Shown here: positions 12,801 to 24,545 of the stretch, piece by piece | Layout of the letters: every line of letters starts with the position of its first letter | Position numbering within the stretch: position 1 is the first letter of the stretch | From: Acanthochlamys bracteata | Taxonomy: Eukaryota > Streptophyta > Magnoliopsida > Pandanales > Velloziaceae | Direction: 5' to 3' | DNA length: 64,000 nt | NCBI GenBank assembly: GCA_019914995.1 | Contig: CM034143.1 | Span: 2,296,501-2,360,500, forward strand | Program-made: the position numbers and the translations under genes | Notes under the pieces: generated by a model | Told to the model about the DNA's origin: nothing | What the model saw: only the letters and a program-made list of their open reading frames with translations | The model's database searches: none

Positions 12801-15800
12801 TAGTTAGACAATATATGAAGACACAACTATTTAAAAATGAAAGGAAGCTTTGAGATCAACAACTTCATGGTATGAACATGTTTTGTGGTACTCGCTATCA
12901 ATTTCTAGAAGAAAAAGCTCAACCTTAACCAGATATCACAGCATCCCCAACATAACATTTCTAGGTCATCTACCTAATCTTGTGAGTTTTGATCAGGTAC
13001 ACTTTACAGGTATGATATATAAAACAATCAACTCATTCACTCATCTCAAACCTATGACACGATTCCTTGCATGGAAAAGTTAAGGTGCCATTTCTCATAC
13101 CAAATACCACTTGTCCACCACAATAATCTTCTTTATAATGAAGTTGTAATTAGGACCCTAACATGTATTGGCCACAAGAAATTGATAACTAAACATAGGC
13201 TTCGATAGGACTTGTTTGGTGAATCCAAATATCTTACTATTATACTAGCATGTAAACCGTGCATATAAATCAATTTTTTGGTAGTAAAGTTATTTTATAT
13301 AATATAATGCGCTCATTTTAATACTCTCTAGAAGGTTATTTTCATCCATTATATTAAATTATTAAAATACACATGAGCAATTTGATTATGTTGGAGATAC
13401 ATTTGACTGAATTTGGTCATGTCGTTGGATTTGATTATAGTATTATTATTATCATCATTATTTATGTTTTGTTAGATAGATGTTTTTTTTGGGGAAATAT
13501 TTCAGATTTTGATAACATAGGTATATATCGAATTTATATTGGTTATTACTTACGAAGATGAAGGATGCTTTTCTATTCTGAAAGCCAATGAGAAGTTAAA
13601 ATGAGAGAAGATGACAAATTATGCATTTACATTTAATTTCTTCTCCCTTCTATTTTATTTATTTTTTTCATGCCAAGAATTTCAAAAGTTTTCATGAACG
13701 AGTCATCTCATGGTTATCTTTAGTTTATTTTACTATAATGAAAAAGATTTCCTTCCCACTCAAGAAGTAGAAGGCACCATATCCATGGAGTTTACTAGCA
13801 CAATATTGCACAGGATTGATGTGCCTGCACATGCAGCACATATGCCACATCTTCCTAATTGTTTAAATTTTTTTGTAATAAATTATACAACAACAACTAG
13901 GCCTTATCCCACTACAGGGAGTAGCTAATTCTCACTATTAAGATCTAATGCGAGCCATATTCCTAGTCAAGCTCCAAACAAGTACATCATTTTGCCCATT
14001 GACCAAGTCTTTTTGGGCCATAAACACAGTCACATAGAGAATTAATGTCATAAGAGATGCAACAGGATTCTTAGACGTGGTTATCATCCTAAACCCAACC
14101 CTTCATTTGCAAAAACTATGTTTTCAAACATTCATATATCAAATATTGAATGATTTAGTTATGAATGTCCTTAGCTGTCACATGTTCTTTGCAATCACAA
14201 CATATGCATAATAGTTTTTTAACCAAAACCTCCTATTTATAAATGTCAGAAGATATACATATATAGATTTAAGGAGCCTAAAAAGATGATTACTTTAATG
14301 TATCAGTAAACAAATAGACTAGGAACATGGCCTCCCATAGTTCCTCCATAATAGCAAATGGACAAGCATGAGTGGGAAAAATACAACCAATCCTTAATCC
14401 TGCATCAGCTAGTTATATTAAATCTACTCCAAAGCTAAAATTTAATCCAATTTACAAAGGTATTAAGGTCCAGAGTGCCAATCCTATCATCAATTAGCCA
14501 ATCTAGTGTGTAACATCTAAACCGTCTGACTTGCCCATGCACATTATCTTTCTAAAATTCGAAAAATAATATGCATGGTCAACCTAGAAAATTAATATCT
14601 AATCTATAGTGCTTGCTCATCACAAGTCTACATATGCATCCAATCATAATATTCCAAAGGCACTTAAACTAAGATCTCTAAGTCACATACTTTAGATGAC
14701 CCACATACTTGCATCCTCCAAACTCACACATACATATACATAATTCCATGCATGCAAATATTCAAAACCCTCATCATCTATACTTTGTGTCCTTCACAAC
14801 TCCTTTCATGCTCAAATTATGACATTAGACTAAATTCACATATTTAGTAAATGCATAAATGGTGCAGTATCTAGACAAAACCCCAAACCAAAGGTAAGCA
14901 TATGATAGATAGATACAAAGATTAAGCACGAATTAAAAAGAAAAGAGTACAAACTTTAAATATAAAAATGCACATGAACACTTTACTGGAGATATAGTAT
15001 ATGCGTCCATCTTGCTCAAAAGGCTATCAAAAAAATATTTCTTCGAGATAATAAATTTGTAACCTGATAGTATTCCAAAATCCGTCCTGCCTCTACATGG
15101 CCTTCAGCAATCTTTATCTTCTCATATAACTTATCAAGTAAGTCTGAATCTATCTGGTCAGCATCCACTCTGATATCCTGTAGAAAGAAGTCCACCTCAT
15201 GGATGCCAAATTGTCCTGATTTTGAAAGAGGACTGGTCTGGTAAGAGAACTTCGGCATTCCAGGACTATACCTTGGACTCATACTCTGGCCAGTAACGTT
15301 TGCTTTGTCTTTTGCATGCCTTGGAATGAGTTTTGACAAAATGGATGCCATCATATTCCAGCTGTCTGTGAGAGTGCACAAATACAAGATCTGAAGTGCA
15401 GCCACTATTTTTTCAGCTTCAGTATAGAAAAAGCCACCAACCGAATTCTTGCATCCACTTTCAAGTACTTCCAAACATATATCTAATTTGTTCTCTGCAG
15501 CAATTTCTTTCAACCATCTAACGAGAAATGACTCTCCATGCTCAGAATATGTATTATGGTGTTCATCCATCTGTACTAGTTCTTCAGAAATTAAGCGCTC
15601 TGAGAGCCATCGCTTTTGCATAAATGGAATAGCATAAGTCTGCAATCTTTCTACTACTGTCTCCTGGTCTGTTCCTTTAAGCATCACCTTAAATTTCTCA
15701 TAATCTGAAAATTTTTCCCAAGATTCTAGCGATAAATTTGTATCATCATTGAATACATTTGAATATATAAGCTGATGCAAGTATGAGATGTCCTCCAAAA

Positions 15801-18800
15801 AAAGCTGGAGCTGCACAATGCCCTTTCGGCAGGCAATCTCCACCAAAGAAATGCAGTTATCCAGCTGCCCACTTAGTTTATCAATATCCCTAGCTCTATT
15901 CTTATACCACACACAAAGCTCAGAGACTGAGGGCCATATGCTGACAGTCAATTGTTTTAAAATATTTTCAGTACTTTGTGTTATTGTTTCTGAATTGCTT
16001 TGGTACTTTCTTAGAAAGGCAATCATCTTTTCAGACTCCACCCAGTCTTCTTCTCTTAATGCCACATAGCTAGCGAAAGAAGTGCCTGGGAGTAGCTGAC
16101 CATAAGATTGAACAGGGACTGTTTCAGGAATAGCTGAAAGAATTGCCAAGATATTTGAACATAAAGAATATGGGTGGCGTTTGAAAAGCAAGTTGAGTGC
16201 CCCAATTTTGCCATTCTCAGCAATTTTTTTAGCAGCATCTGACAAAGGGGTAACACGAAATTTTCCATATTGCTGAGAGGAGAACCTGCAGAAAGTCAGT
16301 TTTAGAATCAAGAGTTTGTCAGCTTAACAGCAAATCAAAAGAAATTTTTGTTTAGAAGAGTATGAATGCACCAAAATGTTTATTGGTAACTTGTGTTTCA
16401 AACTTTCCAACGTAGAGTGTTTTCGATATACAAACTTTTTTTTTTTGGGAACTAATTATGTAAGATAGGTCTGTTATTGGGGAAAAAACTTCATCTAATC
16501 ATATAAAAAGATTTTATCAAGCCCTATGTGATGTATGTTTAATATTGAAGATCTCAATAAGCCAAAGAACTTAGATGACAACTGATGTATCTCTTTGCCA
16601 TTCAGCAGTTCACAACTGACTTATGATCACAATAAATAAATTAAACGGTAGTTTTAAGATTTTGAGGTAATTTTTCTGGAGGTACTATATTCTAAGACAT
16701 AATTTGCTGGCGATCTCTCTTTCCTCCCTCTCATCTTCGTTTCTATAGCCTCCTCTCTCCACTTACTTGCCTCATGGTGAGATTGTTGAACCTTCTACTT
16801 TTAACTTTTAACATTTTTCATAAACTAATTCAGAAAGCTAGTGACTCCTCCCCACTCCATCTCCTAATTTTACATTTTAGAAGTGACCAAACAAATTGAC
16901 CTATGACAACTACAGACTTGTTTGAAATTGATATAAACATGGGATTAACTTGGCATTAATTAAGTGATTTCCCAATCACTCAGTGCTCACATAAATATTA
17001 TTAGCTCATCGAAAAGATCTTCCATATATACACTATGGAAAAGAATTTTGTAATGAAAAGCAAATTCTTTCAAGAGATGGTAAGAAACTGCTGAAGGCAT
17101 TGAAGTTTGTGTGAAACAACAGACCTTAAAACTGGGACCAGACTCGATCAACTCTAATACTACATGTAAGAAGGTATCAGGTTTAGATATGGACATTAGT
17201 ATTTGTTGCAGCTCTAGGATGTTTATTAAACATCTTTCTTAAGCTTTTCTAATTGGTATACGTCACTGCTCAACTGGTGAAAGTTCCCAGGTTAGTTATA
17301 TTCTTTTCACAAATCAGATCAGGGCTCCAGTTCTATGGTTTCCCCTTTTTTCTTCCTAACACTCAAAGGCCTAAGTTAGCCCCATCAAAGAATGCGTCTA
17401 GAAGTACTTACAAACATAATAATAGTTTTAAATATTTAGCTTCAATTATTCATAAGGAAAAAAGAATTAAAAAAGATGTTATGCATAGGGCTAAACAAAA
17501 TAGATGAAATAGCGAGATGCTACTGAAATTTTAGTGTGATAAAAAAATCCCTATAAAGCTAAAATGTTAGTTTGATAGAATAGTAATTAGGCCTGCAATA
17601 TTATATAGTAGCGAATGCTCGGCTATCATAGGTCAAGATGTTTATAACATAAACGTACTCAAAATAAAGATACCAAGATGAATATGTGTGCATACTAGAA
17701 TGGACAAAATATGAAATATGAATATAAGCCAATCAGTAGTTGTCACACCAATCCACGACAAGTTAAGAAAAGTAGATTTAGGTAATTATGCAATATCTTG
17801 TGCAGATTTAGATGCTATGGTGCATTCTAGTTATGCGATTCTATTATAACATTAGAAGAGGAAGGGATTACCAAAAATTAACATAGCCTAGGATGGTGGT
17901 GAAGGATTTGAAGAAATCAGATTTTTTGCTAAATCTGATAGATAATCAAACATAATGAAAAAGAAACAGCTTCATATAGCTGACTACACTCAAGTGAAAT
18001 AAAGGTTTAATTTGTTGTTATTGTTGTACAAAATTATGTTAGTTGAGGTCCTTATATGCTTTTTTACCTACTGTGACAACTGTTGGAAGAATCTTATGCG
18101 TCTTTTGAATGATGATGTAGTTGTTAACTCATAACAACTGGACATATTAGGATGTAGATGAAAATAAAGTAGCTAGGTACAAGCTATATAATCTCCTAAT
18201 CATGCATAACATATGGGAAGATTCTTGCAACTTACTCTGTAGAAAATCCTTGATTTCCCAAAATTTCAGTTGCCAAAAATGATCACCCCTCAATGGCAAA
18301 TCCTCAGCCTAGAAGAAATTAATGCCAATTTACAAGAAAACGTATAGGAACAAAAACTCAAGATGGAATGTTTCTGCAGGTCCTTAGTAGTGTGAACTAT
18401 GCAATCCTTTTGTTCATGGACCTATGGATTTCTACCTTAACAGCAAATAGGCTAGTGCCATAGACATTTAGGCAATTGAGAAGCTTGTCATCGAGTACGG
18501 ACGGACACTTCATGAACACTCTGACACACAGAGCACTGTTCAATACCAGACATTTCAAGGACAGTTTAGACACACAAATTAGATTATCGAAAAGCCTAAA
18601 AGCGTACTTTCGCATCTAATATTGAAGAAATATAAAATACAACTTATTCAAAATACATAAATGAAATCATTAGGGAAAACTGTTTGCTAGTTGACTTTCT
18701 TCATACTTGTCCATGAGCAGCTCTAGTTCTTACACGTTCATTGCAGTATCTAAATGTGCAGTTTATGTTTTGTTCTATCCTGTATTAACTTATCTATGTT

Positions 18801-21800
18801 TACTAGCATATAGTTATGCATGTGAACATTCATAATATTCAGCTATATCCTAACCATGTTGTGTCCTAATAATTTTCGACATTCCCAGCATGCCTGTATC
18901 ATGTCGTATCACATTCACATATCATGTCCATGATTCACAGCTTGTAGTCACTTAAGCTGAGGAGGCGAGCACACTAAAAACAGCAAGGAAAAGTTGAAAG
19001 CCAGGTTGTCCTATTGACAACGGAAGAAGAAAAACCACTTAGGAACATAACCTTAAAAATTAAGAGGTTCAACTTTGGAAATGAAAATTCAGCTAAACAA
19101 AAGACTAAAGAAAGAAAAAGTGCAAGCAACAGCAGGAGCATCTAACTATGCATGAGTCAGTCTCAAAATATGTTTGCTTAACAACTGTCGTAAAAGGAAT
19201 AGCTTCCATTTTGATTAAATATCCATGTCTCCAAAGGAGAAGAAAATATGACATACCTTCCCATGTTTATTCCCACAAACGTCTCCAATCTGTCTAGATA
19301 TAGTAACAGTTGCAACCTGACTTTTCGAAACTCCCAAACTGAACTACATTCATCATCATCCGAGTCTGAAAATTTGTATCTTCCAGTAATATAGAGACCA
19401 TGTGAAAGCAAAGCCTTCGTATTTTCCTCTGTAGATCCCACTCTAACCACGCATTCTTGAAGTACAAATTTCACATCCTTAACTTTTGCTAGATACATAT
19501 TCAGCTCACGGATGCCTTTGTCAGAATGACGCCATTGAGCTTTATAGATTTCATCTTTGTCCAGAAAGTAACGATCTGCAAAGTCCACAGCAGCCTCATA
19601 ATCTTGCTTGCTAATCAAGAGAGAATACATTTGAGAAATGGACTTCTTGGAGAACGAATCCAATTTCCAGTAAATTTTATCAGAATCTATTTGACTCTCG
19701 TTTCCAACACTAGTGCACTCCATATGTTGCTTATTTATACTTCCCATTTTCTCAGATATCACATTTCTTTTCCCAGATAACGCAGAATCCAAAATAAAAA
19801 ACGAACCCTCCTGGTGATTGGCTCTTTCTATGGATGGATTGGAATATGAGGGATCATTCTGTGGGACTTTCACACCCCGATGGACATGGTACATGATTAC
19901 ACTACCAGACCTCTTGGCTAGAACGAGGATCTGATCGGACCACCAACAGACATCCACAATGTCATCCAAGAGCCTCTCTCCACCAACCTCATTACACAAG
20001 CTTTCATAGTGTCTGTCAGCAAAAGCACAATTTTTGAGAGAGTATAGTTCACAGTCCAGGTCAAAAATTTTTACGCATCCCCTTAAGTCTAGAGTAGCAA
20101 TGTGTTTTCCCTCTGGTGAGATTACAACTTTTGGATACGGAAGTTCATCTTCAAGAACTTTTGAATAAGAAAAAGAGCCTCTGAATTCAGGACTGTGGAA
20201 CTTAACTTCAAGCTCTGAGCTGCTTACTGTTTGCAGTAAATACAGAGAATATAATCCTGACAAATTACAAAAGAAGTCTAAGATACACACGGACAAGCCA
20301 CTTATGAGAACATGATAAGAAGAAACTGCAAATGATGCCAAAGTAGATGATGTGGAAGTTATAAAACAATGAAAAGAAGCATTGGCTCTAATAAGAACCA
20401 TGTCTTAGGTTAAGATACAGACGCAAAACCTTCTTGAAACTTTCCACCCATGTCCTTTAAGGCCTTCCTGGCCACTTTTGAGTTGTAATAAATTCTAGCA
20501 GTGACATCTCCTAACAGGTGCATCTATTCTCCTCTTGTCACATGTGCAAAGCACCCCAAACAAATACCTATCATCTTATCCTCAACGTGTAACACAGTGT
20601 CTCTCCCTTGAAAGTTGTCATCTCTAATCACATCCACTTACATATCCACAAACACCTTAGCATCTCATTTCCTTGACATGGAAGCTATACTGCAGGGAAA
20701 AGAGCACAAAGAAACAAGATACACTAAACTGGGAATGCTCAGCACTATATTAATATTTCATAGCTTCAACGGCAACCACATTTCCATAAAATTGTGATCA
20801 GCCTAACTACTTACAGAGCGGAAAAATTGATGTGCATATGGATGCAAAGATCATAAGCACAATAAGAAGGGATAAGCAGAATCAAAATACTGGACAAGAG
20901 TTCACCATTGCACCTGAACAATCTCTAGATGGCACTGAGGAACTGGAAGCAGCAACCAGGACCACTAAGGAGAGCTTTGGATGAAAATCCAAGCACAAGA
21001 TATCATGTTCTAACAGAGCCTTCCTATTTAGGAAGTCACCTGTTTTTGGGATGCAGAAATTTGATGCATCAACCTCAACGCGGTGAGTCATGCCATCTTT
21101 TGTGAAAAGGCAGAACCAATTCCTGTCAGAGAAGATTAACTTCTTCAAAATATCATTTAATGCTTCATTTTTAGAGGAAAAAATTTGCCAAAGAGGAGTC
21201 TGTACCATAAATACACCACACCGCAAACTGTGTTTTAATTTCTCAAAAACAAACTGCAGAAAAGATATTTACATATAACTAACTCACAAGCACGAATTTG
21301 ACTTGTGTTCCCCCAGCACAATAAGGTCAATTACAGATGAAGATAGCTTCAGTTGATCTTTTGTTATCCTTGCAATTTCTTCTCCAGTAGATTTAATAAA
21401 GTAGAGGGTGTTCAAGTCATCAACAACCCCAAAAACACCTCGAGTCTCAGACCAGCATCCACATACAAAATTAATAGCTCTATCAGAACCTGCTTGCATG
21501 GAGTGATAGACAGGTCAGTCAATCCTTGCACCATCAATTGTCTAATGACAACACCAAACCATACAAGGTTGAAATCCCTTGTTATATATGAAAGATTGTG
21601 TAACTTAATAAGTTAGCAACAAAAACTAAGCTATACATATACGATATTCTCTTCCTTCTAATTGCTCAAAAAAACTTCCGTATCATCTCCATATGATGAG
21701 CACACTTAAAAAGAATAAAGAGCTTGTCCGCTGAAATGCTGCAACAAGAAAAATAAATCAGGCAGGACAGAATCCCTTAAGGCCATTCAAAGAGGTAAAT

Positions 21801-24545
21801 AAACAAAATAACACTCATCATATAGATGTCGACTGAATGTATAATTCCTTTCTAATACACAGAATTGTTGCTTTCTTTAGTATACTAGAGTAACTTTCTT
21901 GATATTCAGCATCTAGCCTTCTCCGTTTGTAAGATCATCTCCAGTAAATGCCTTGCTAACAAGGTTAACGCCCATGATCCTCATGCTAAATTAGCTGTTA
22001 CCAAAAGCTAGGTTCGCTTAAAATCCATAAGGAACAACTTCAATTAGTAGTTTCAATGGTTCGCCATTGATGACTGAGAATGTTTGTCACTCAAGTTATA
22101 GTGACTTTGTCTTGCTTTGCCGCAGGAAATATGGTTTACAGTGACAGCTGTAAATATTTGCTTTCAACTCGAATAATTGACATCTTTGTTTTTATGTAAC
22201 CAAACGTGTATTTTTAGTTATGATACTAACAAGGGCATTGGCACACTGTTAAAAATAACAACTAATGCTACAGCATCACTATTATTAGAGATCAACTGTT
22301 AGTCATATGTAATGACTGCTTTACCTTTATATGAAAAAATCAAATAATCGCAATAACCACAAGATCCTCAAACTCCTACTAGTCAAAATATTAACTAAAA
22401 GTAAAAAGGACAAGTACATTCCAACCAACAAACTGTATTATTTTTTAAAGGAAAAAACGAAGTGGCACTCACAAAATTTTCCATCCTCTTGATAAGAGAC
22501 CAGAAAAGAATTGTTTACAGTTCCAGTTGTTTAATACACACTCTACCTACAGATGCCCATAATTATCAAACCAACATGGGAAAATCCAAAAGGCTGTATG
22601 AATTCTATTTACAATAATCTTCTCAAGAAAGAGATAAAATCAAGTCTATGGTTCAGAAAAGTAGTAGAAGCTAAATGTGTTATATTTGCAAGAGCTAGAA
22701 TTGTGATGTTTTCATGCTCTAATATCTTATAATAGGTTGTTTACTTAAGCACTGTTAATAGGCAATTGAGATTGTATTTAAAGGCATGCAGGGCCTTGGG
22801 CTGGCAAATTACTTATCTTTCCAATAAAGTTTTATAGGCAAAGTCTGTTAGCAGCACCTGATACTTTTAGCAATTCCATACACTTCCTTTAACACATTTC
22901 CTCAGCATTCCATTTGTCTAAACCTCGAGTTGTGCCCAACAAAATCTAAGGTTCAACCTATCAACCATCCACTATGCTGGTTTGTCATATATACTTTGGT
23001 ATATGCAGTTTTCATCTCTGCCAACATAATGATGATGTTACAGGCAACTGCTGGAAAAAGGAAAATTTTACTTGCTATCCTTTTTTAGTTAGTAAATTGC
23101 CATTGTATACGCCAAATCAGTAAGTTCTAACACCCAATCCTAACAAATAGGATTTTGACTTTGATGGAAGCATGATAAATATAAAAGCTCAGGATCTATA
23201 AAAAAATAACAAGCACATAGGAGTAAGTAGATTGTCAACCAATAAAGAAGAGAAAAGTGTGAAATTCTAAATCTTACTGCAATGGAATGGTTCACTATTA
23301 CAAAAACTTTTCAAGCTATCACATCAAACAAAGGTCTAACATAACACCATCATAGTATATAGTTAATAAAGACTTTGCTATGAAGACAAATATATTAAAA
23401 TAAAATAAAATAAATTTGGCACTTACCAATAAAGATACCACATGGCTCCATATACTCATTGTCTTTATTTAGAAATATGATATGGTTTTTGGCAGATACA
23501 GCCACATGTTCTCTACTTCGAGATACAAAGAACGACATTCTTTCTTTAAGTCGGCTTGGTTGCTTGAATCTATTCCACCTCTCTTTGAGCTGTTTGATAA
23601 CTGAAGGTAAGAACTCAAAAGATCAGCAATTTTGAAATTAGCCATGCTAAGTGCTCAAATTAAAATGCCGAACTAAAAATCCACAATCTTAGCCAAAAAA
23701 ACATGAGAAGAAGAATAAAGGCATGATTAAGCTAGTAATGTATTGCTCACTTGCTAAAATACGGCATCACAGTACAACAGGATTCCATAACATATACTTT
23801 AATGCTATCAACAATAGCTGCAAGTACTATTAGAATCGTAATTCAATGTCAATTTCAGGACATGATTCCACTAGACAATATAGACTAGGACATATCAATC
23901 GATACACCATCCTCATTGTAAGTTTCCCTGCTAGCTCAACATCAAAGCTGCGAGTCCCACAGGAAGTCAACATTCTAAGAACGTAAGGATATATCCATTC
24001 AGACATTTGACACTAGGATATGATAGCTCATTACCTAATTGCCTACAGTACTACCCTCATTTATGAGATGCATGTTTCGGAACCAATGAATTCACAACAG
24101 TAACAAACTAACAATCAACAATTCCCTTCCACAAAGCCCAGACAGAAATAATTAGCGCATACTCTAAAATAAGTGAACTCCAACAATTCTGCAAAAAAAT
24201 AACGATTGAATTTGCAATTCGCTTACCAGGGAGTGCGAACAAGCGTTCAACGCCAGAACCCGCAGTCCACTGTTTCATCAGTAACCACAGAAACTAATTA
24301 CGGTTTAAACTTTGACCCATCCAGTAACAAAAAAATGGTAGAAAGAAAACTACACAAGCTTCTTCATCTTCTTCTTAACAAATTTCTTTTCACAAATTTC
24401 TCTCAAACCAGAAGACGGAAATCAAAGGAAGTTAGAAAAACAAATTGCTGACCTCTTGGCGAGACTGATTGAACGAGATGATCCCCTCAGCGTGGTGGCG
24501 GATCTCGTAGAGCACCTCTAGCGGAGTCCATTCTTCGTTGGCCAT
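7163..24545 (-). CDS. MIP2: MAG2-interacting protein 2-like / NBAS-Sec39 family tethering subunit
   Basis: Ten exons assemble in one frame to about 2,429 codons: 24453-24545, 23427-23613, 21288-21489, 20914-21122, 19257-20256, 15064-16285, 12303-12647, 10860-12075, 9849-10114 and 7163-9712. All junctions are GT-AG and phases agree throughout. Residues about 30-560 form the N-terminal WD/beta-propeller-like part, with KQLKERWNRFKQPSR and VFGVVDDLNTLYFIKSTGEE-type strands. The Sec39-like helical region follows, including KIGALNLLFKRHPYSL and ALREEDWVE (about residues 580-700). A helical solenoid fills the remainder, with an acidic DDWDAGWDNLTEE stretch in the last exon. In plants MIP2 works with MAG2, MIP1 and MIP3 as the DSL1/NRZ-like complex that tethers Golgi-derived vesicles at the ER. 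Length matches the plant family (roughly 2,400). The exon 1-2 junction is least certain: the acceptor TTTTGAG before 23613 preserves frame, but a stronger-looking TTCAG before 23600 does not. Confidence 0.93.
9713..9848 (-). other. MIP2 intron 9, short and microsatellite-bearing
   Basis: A 136-bp intron between exon 9 (donor CTCGAG|GTATTT) and exon 10 (acceptor GTGATTAG|GTACTTC). Nearly a third of it is the GT/CA repeat. Confidence 0.85.
9776..9818. repeat. (GT)n microsatellite, interrupted
   Basis: About 21 GT units with one TTT interruption near 9796-9798. It reads as CA repeats in the sense of the MIP2-like transcript. Confidence 0.97.
10521..10670. repeat. 97-bp-offset direct repeat in MIP2 intron 8
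   Basis: CATGGTTRTCAAAATCTAGA followed by CTAAAATCCYACGATTTTACAGAC occurs at 10521 and again at 10618. Downstream, GCACCAAG at about 10671 and CTTGGTGC at about 10706 form a short inverted pair. Confidence 0.85.
10741..10848 (+). mobile_element. tRNA-derived SINE fragment
   Basis: An A-box-like TGGAGTTGTTAGGGCATCTG begins at 10760, and a B box GGTTCAACC lies at 10806-10814 inside GGTCCAGGGTTCAACCGGGC. The 46-bp spacing is normal for an internal RNA polymerase III promoter. A short A-tract (about 10840-10847) follows, as in plant SINEs. It is antisense to the MIP2-like gene and lies in intron 8 immediately beside exon 8. It cannot be an intact tRNA gene, because no paired acceptor stem or clear anticodon arm is visible. 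Confidence 0.65.
12648..15063 (-). other. MIP2 intron 6 (2.4 kb)
   Basis: The intron lies between exon 6 (donor TATCAG|GTTACA at 15064) and exon 7 (acceptor TTTATGCAG before 12647). It is AT-rich with no host coding sequence seen, and contains an antisense LINE 3'-end signature. Confidence 0.8.
13885..13980 (-). mobile_element. LINE (RTE-like) 3'-end fragment, antisense orientation
   Basis: TACAACAACAAC at 13885 is followed by TAGGCCTTATCCCACTACAG. On the complementary strand this reads as the GGGATAAGGC...GTTGTTGTTGTA ending typical of plant RTE-type LINEs. Only this terminal signature is convincing; the upstream extent cannot be fixed. Confidence 0.5.
16286..19256 (-). other. MIP2 intron 5 (3.0 kb)
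   Basis: The largest intron of the gene, between exon 5 (donor GGGAAG|GTATGT at 19257) and exon 6 (acceptor CTGCAG before 16285). It contains a decayed LINE on the plus strand. Outside that I see no coding sequence; the open frames at 16987-17196 and 18397-18615 (minus) show no MIP2-like or other recognisable sequence. Confidence 0.8.
17400..18032 (+). mobile_element. Decayed LINE (RTE-like) fragment, reverse-transcriptase C-terminal end
   Basis: Translation gives FKYLASIIHKEKRIKKDVMH near 17430, resembling the FKYLGSIIQ...GEIDEDV segment of plant LINE reverse transcriptases. Further on, interrupted by stops and frame changes, come YSSECSA near 17610, then IPRWICVHTRMDK and PIHDKLR at about 17670-17760. 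A VVKDLKK and HIADYTQVK tail ends near 18000, followed by TTGTTGTTATTGTTGTA. The order of these words matches the end of LINE ORF2 and the TTG-rich 3' terminus of RTE elements. It is 5'-truncated, has many stops and is dead. Confidence 0.72.
21490..23426 (-). other. MIP2 intron 2 (1.9 kb)
   Basis: The intron separates exon 2 (donor ATTG|GTAAGT at 23427) from exon 3 (acceptor AAGCAG before 21489). It is AT-rich with no repeated or coding structure that I could support. Confidence 0.75.
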
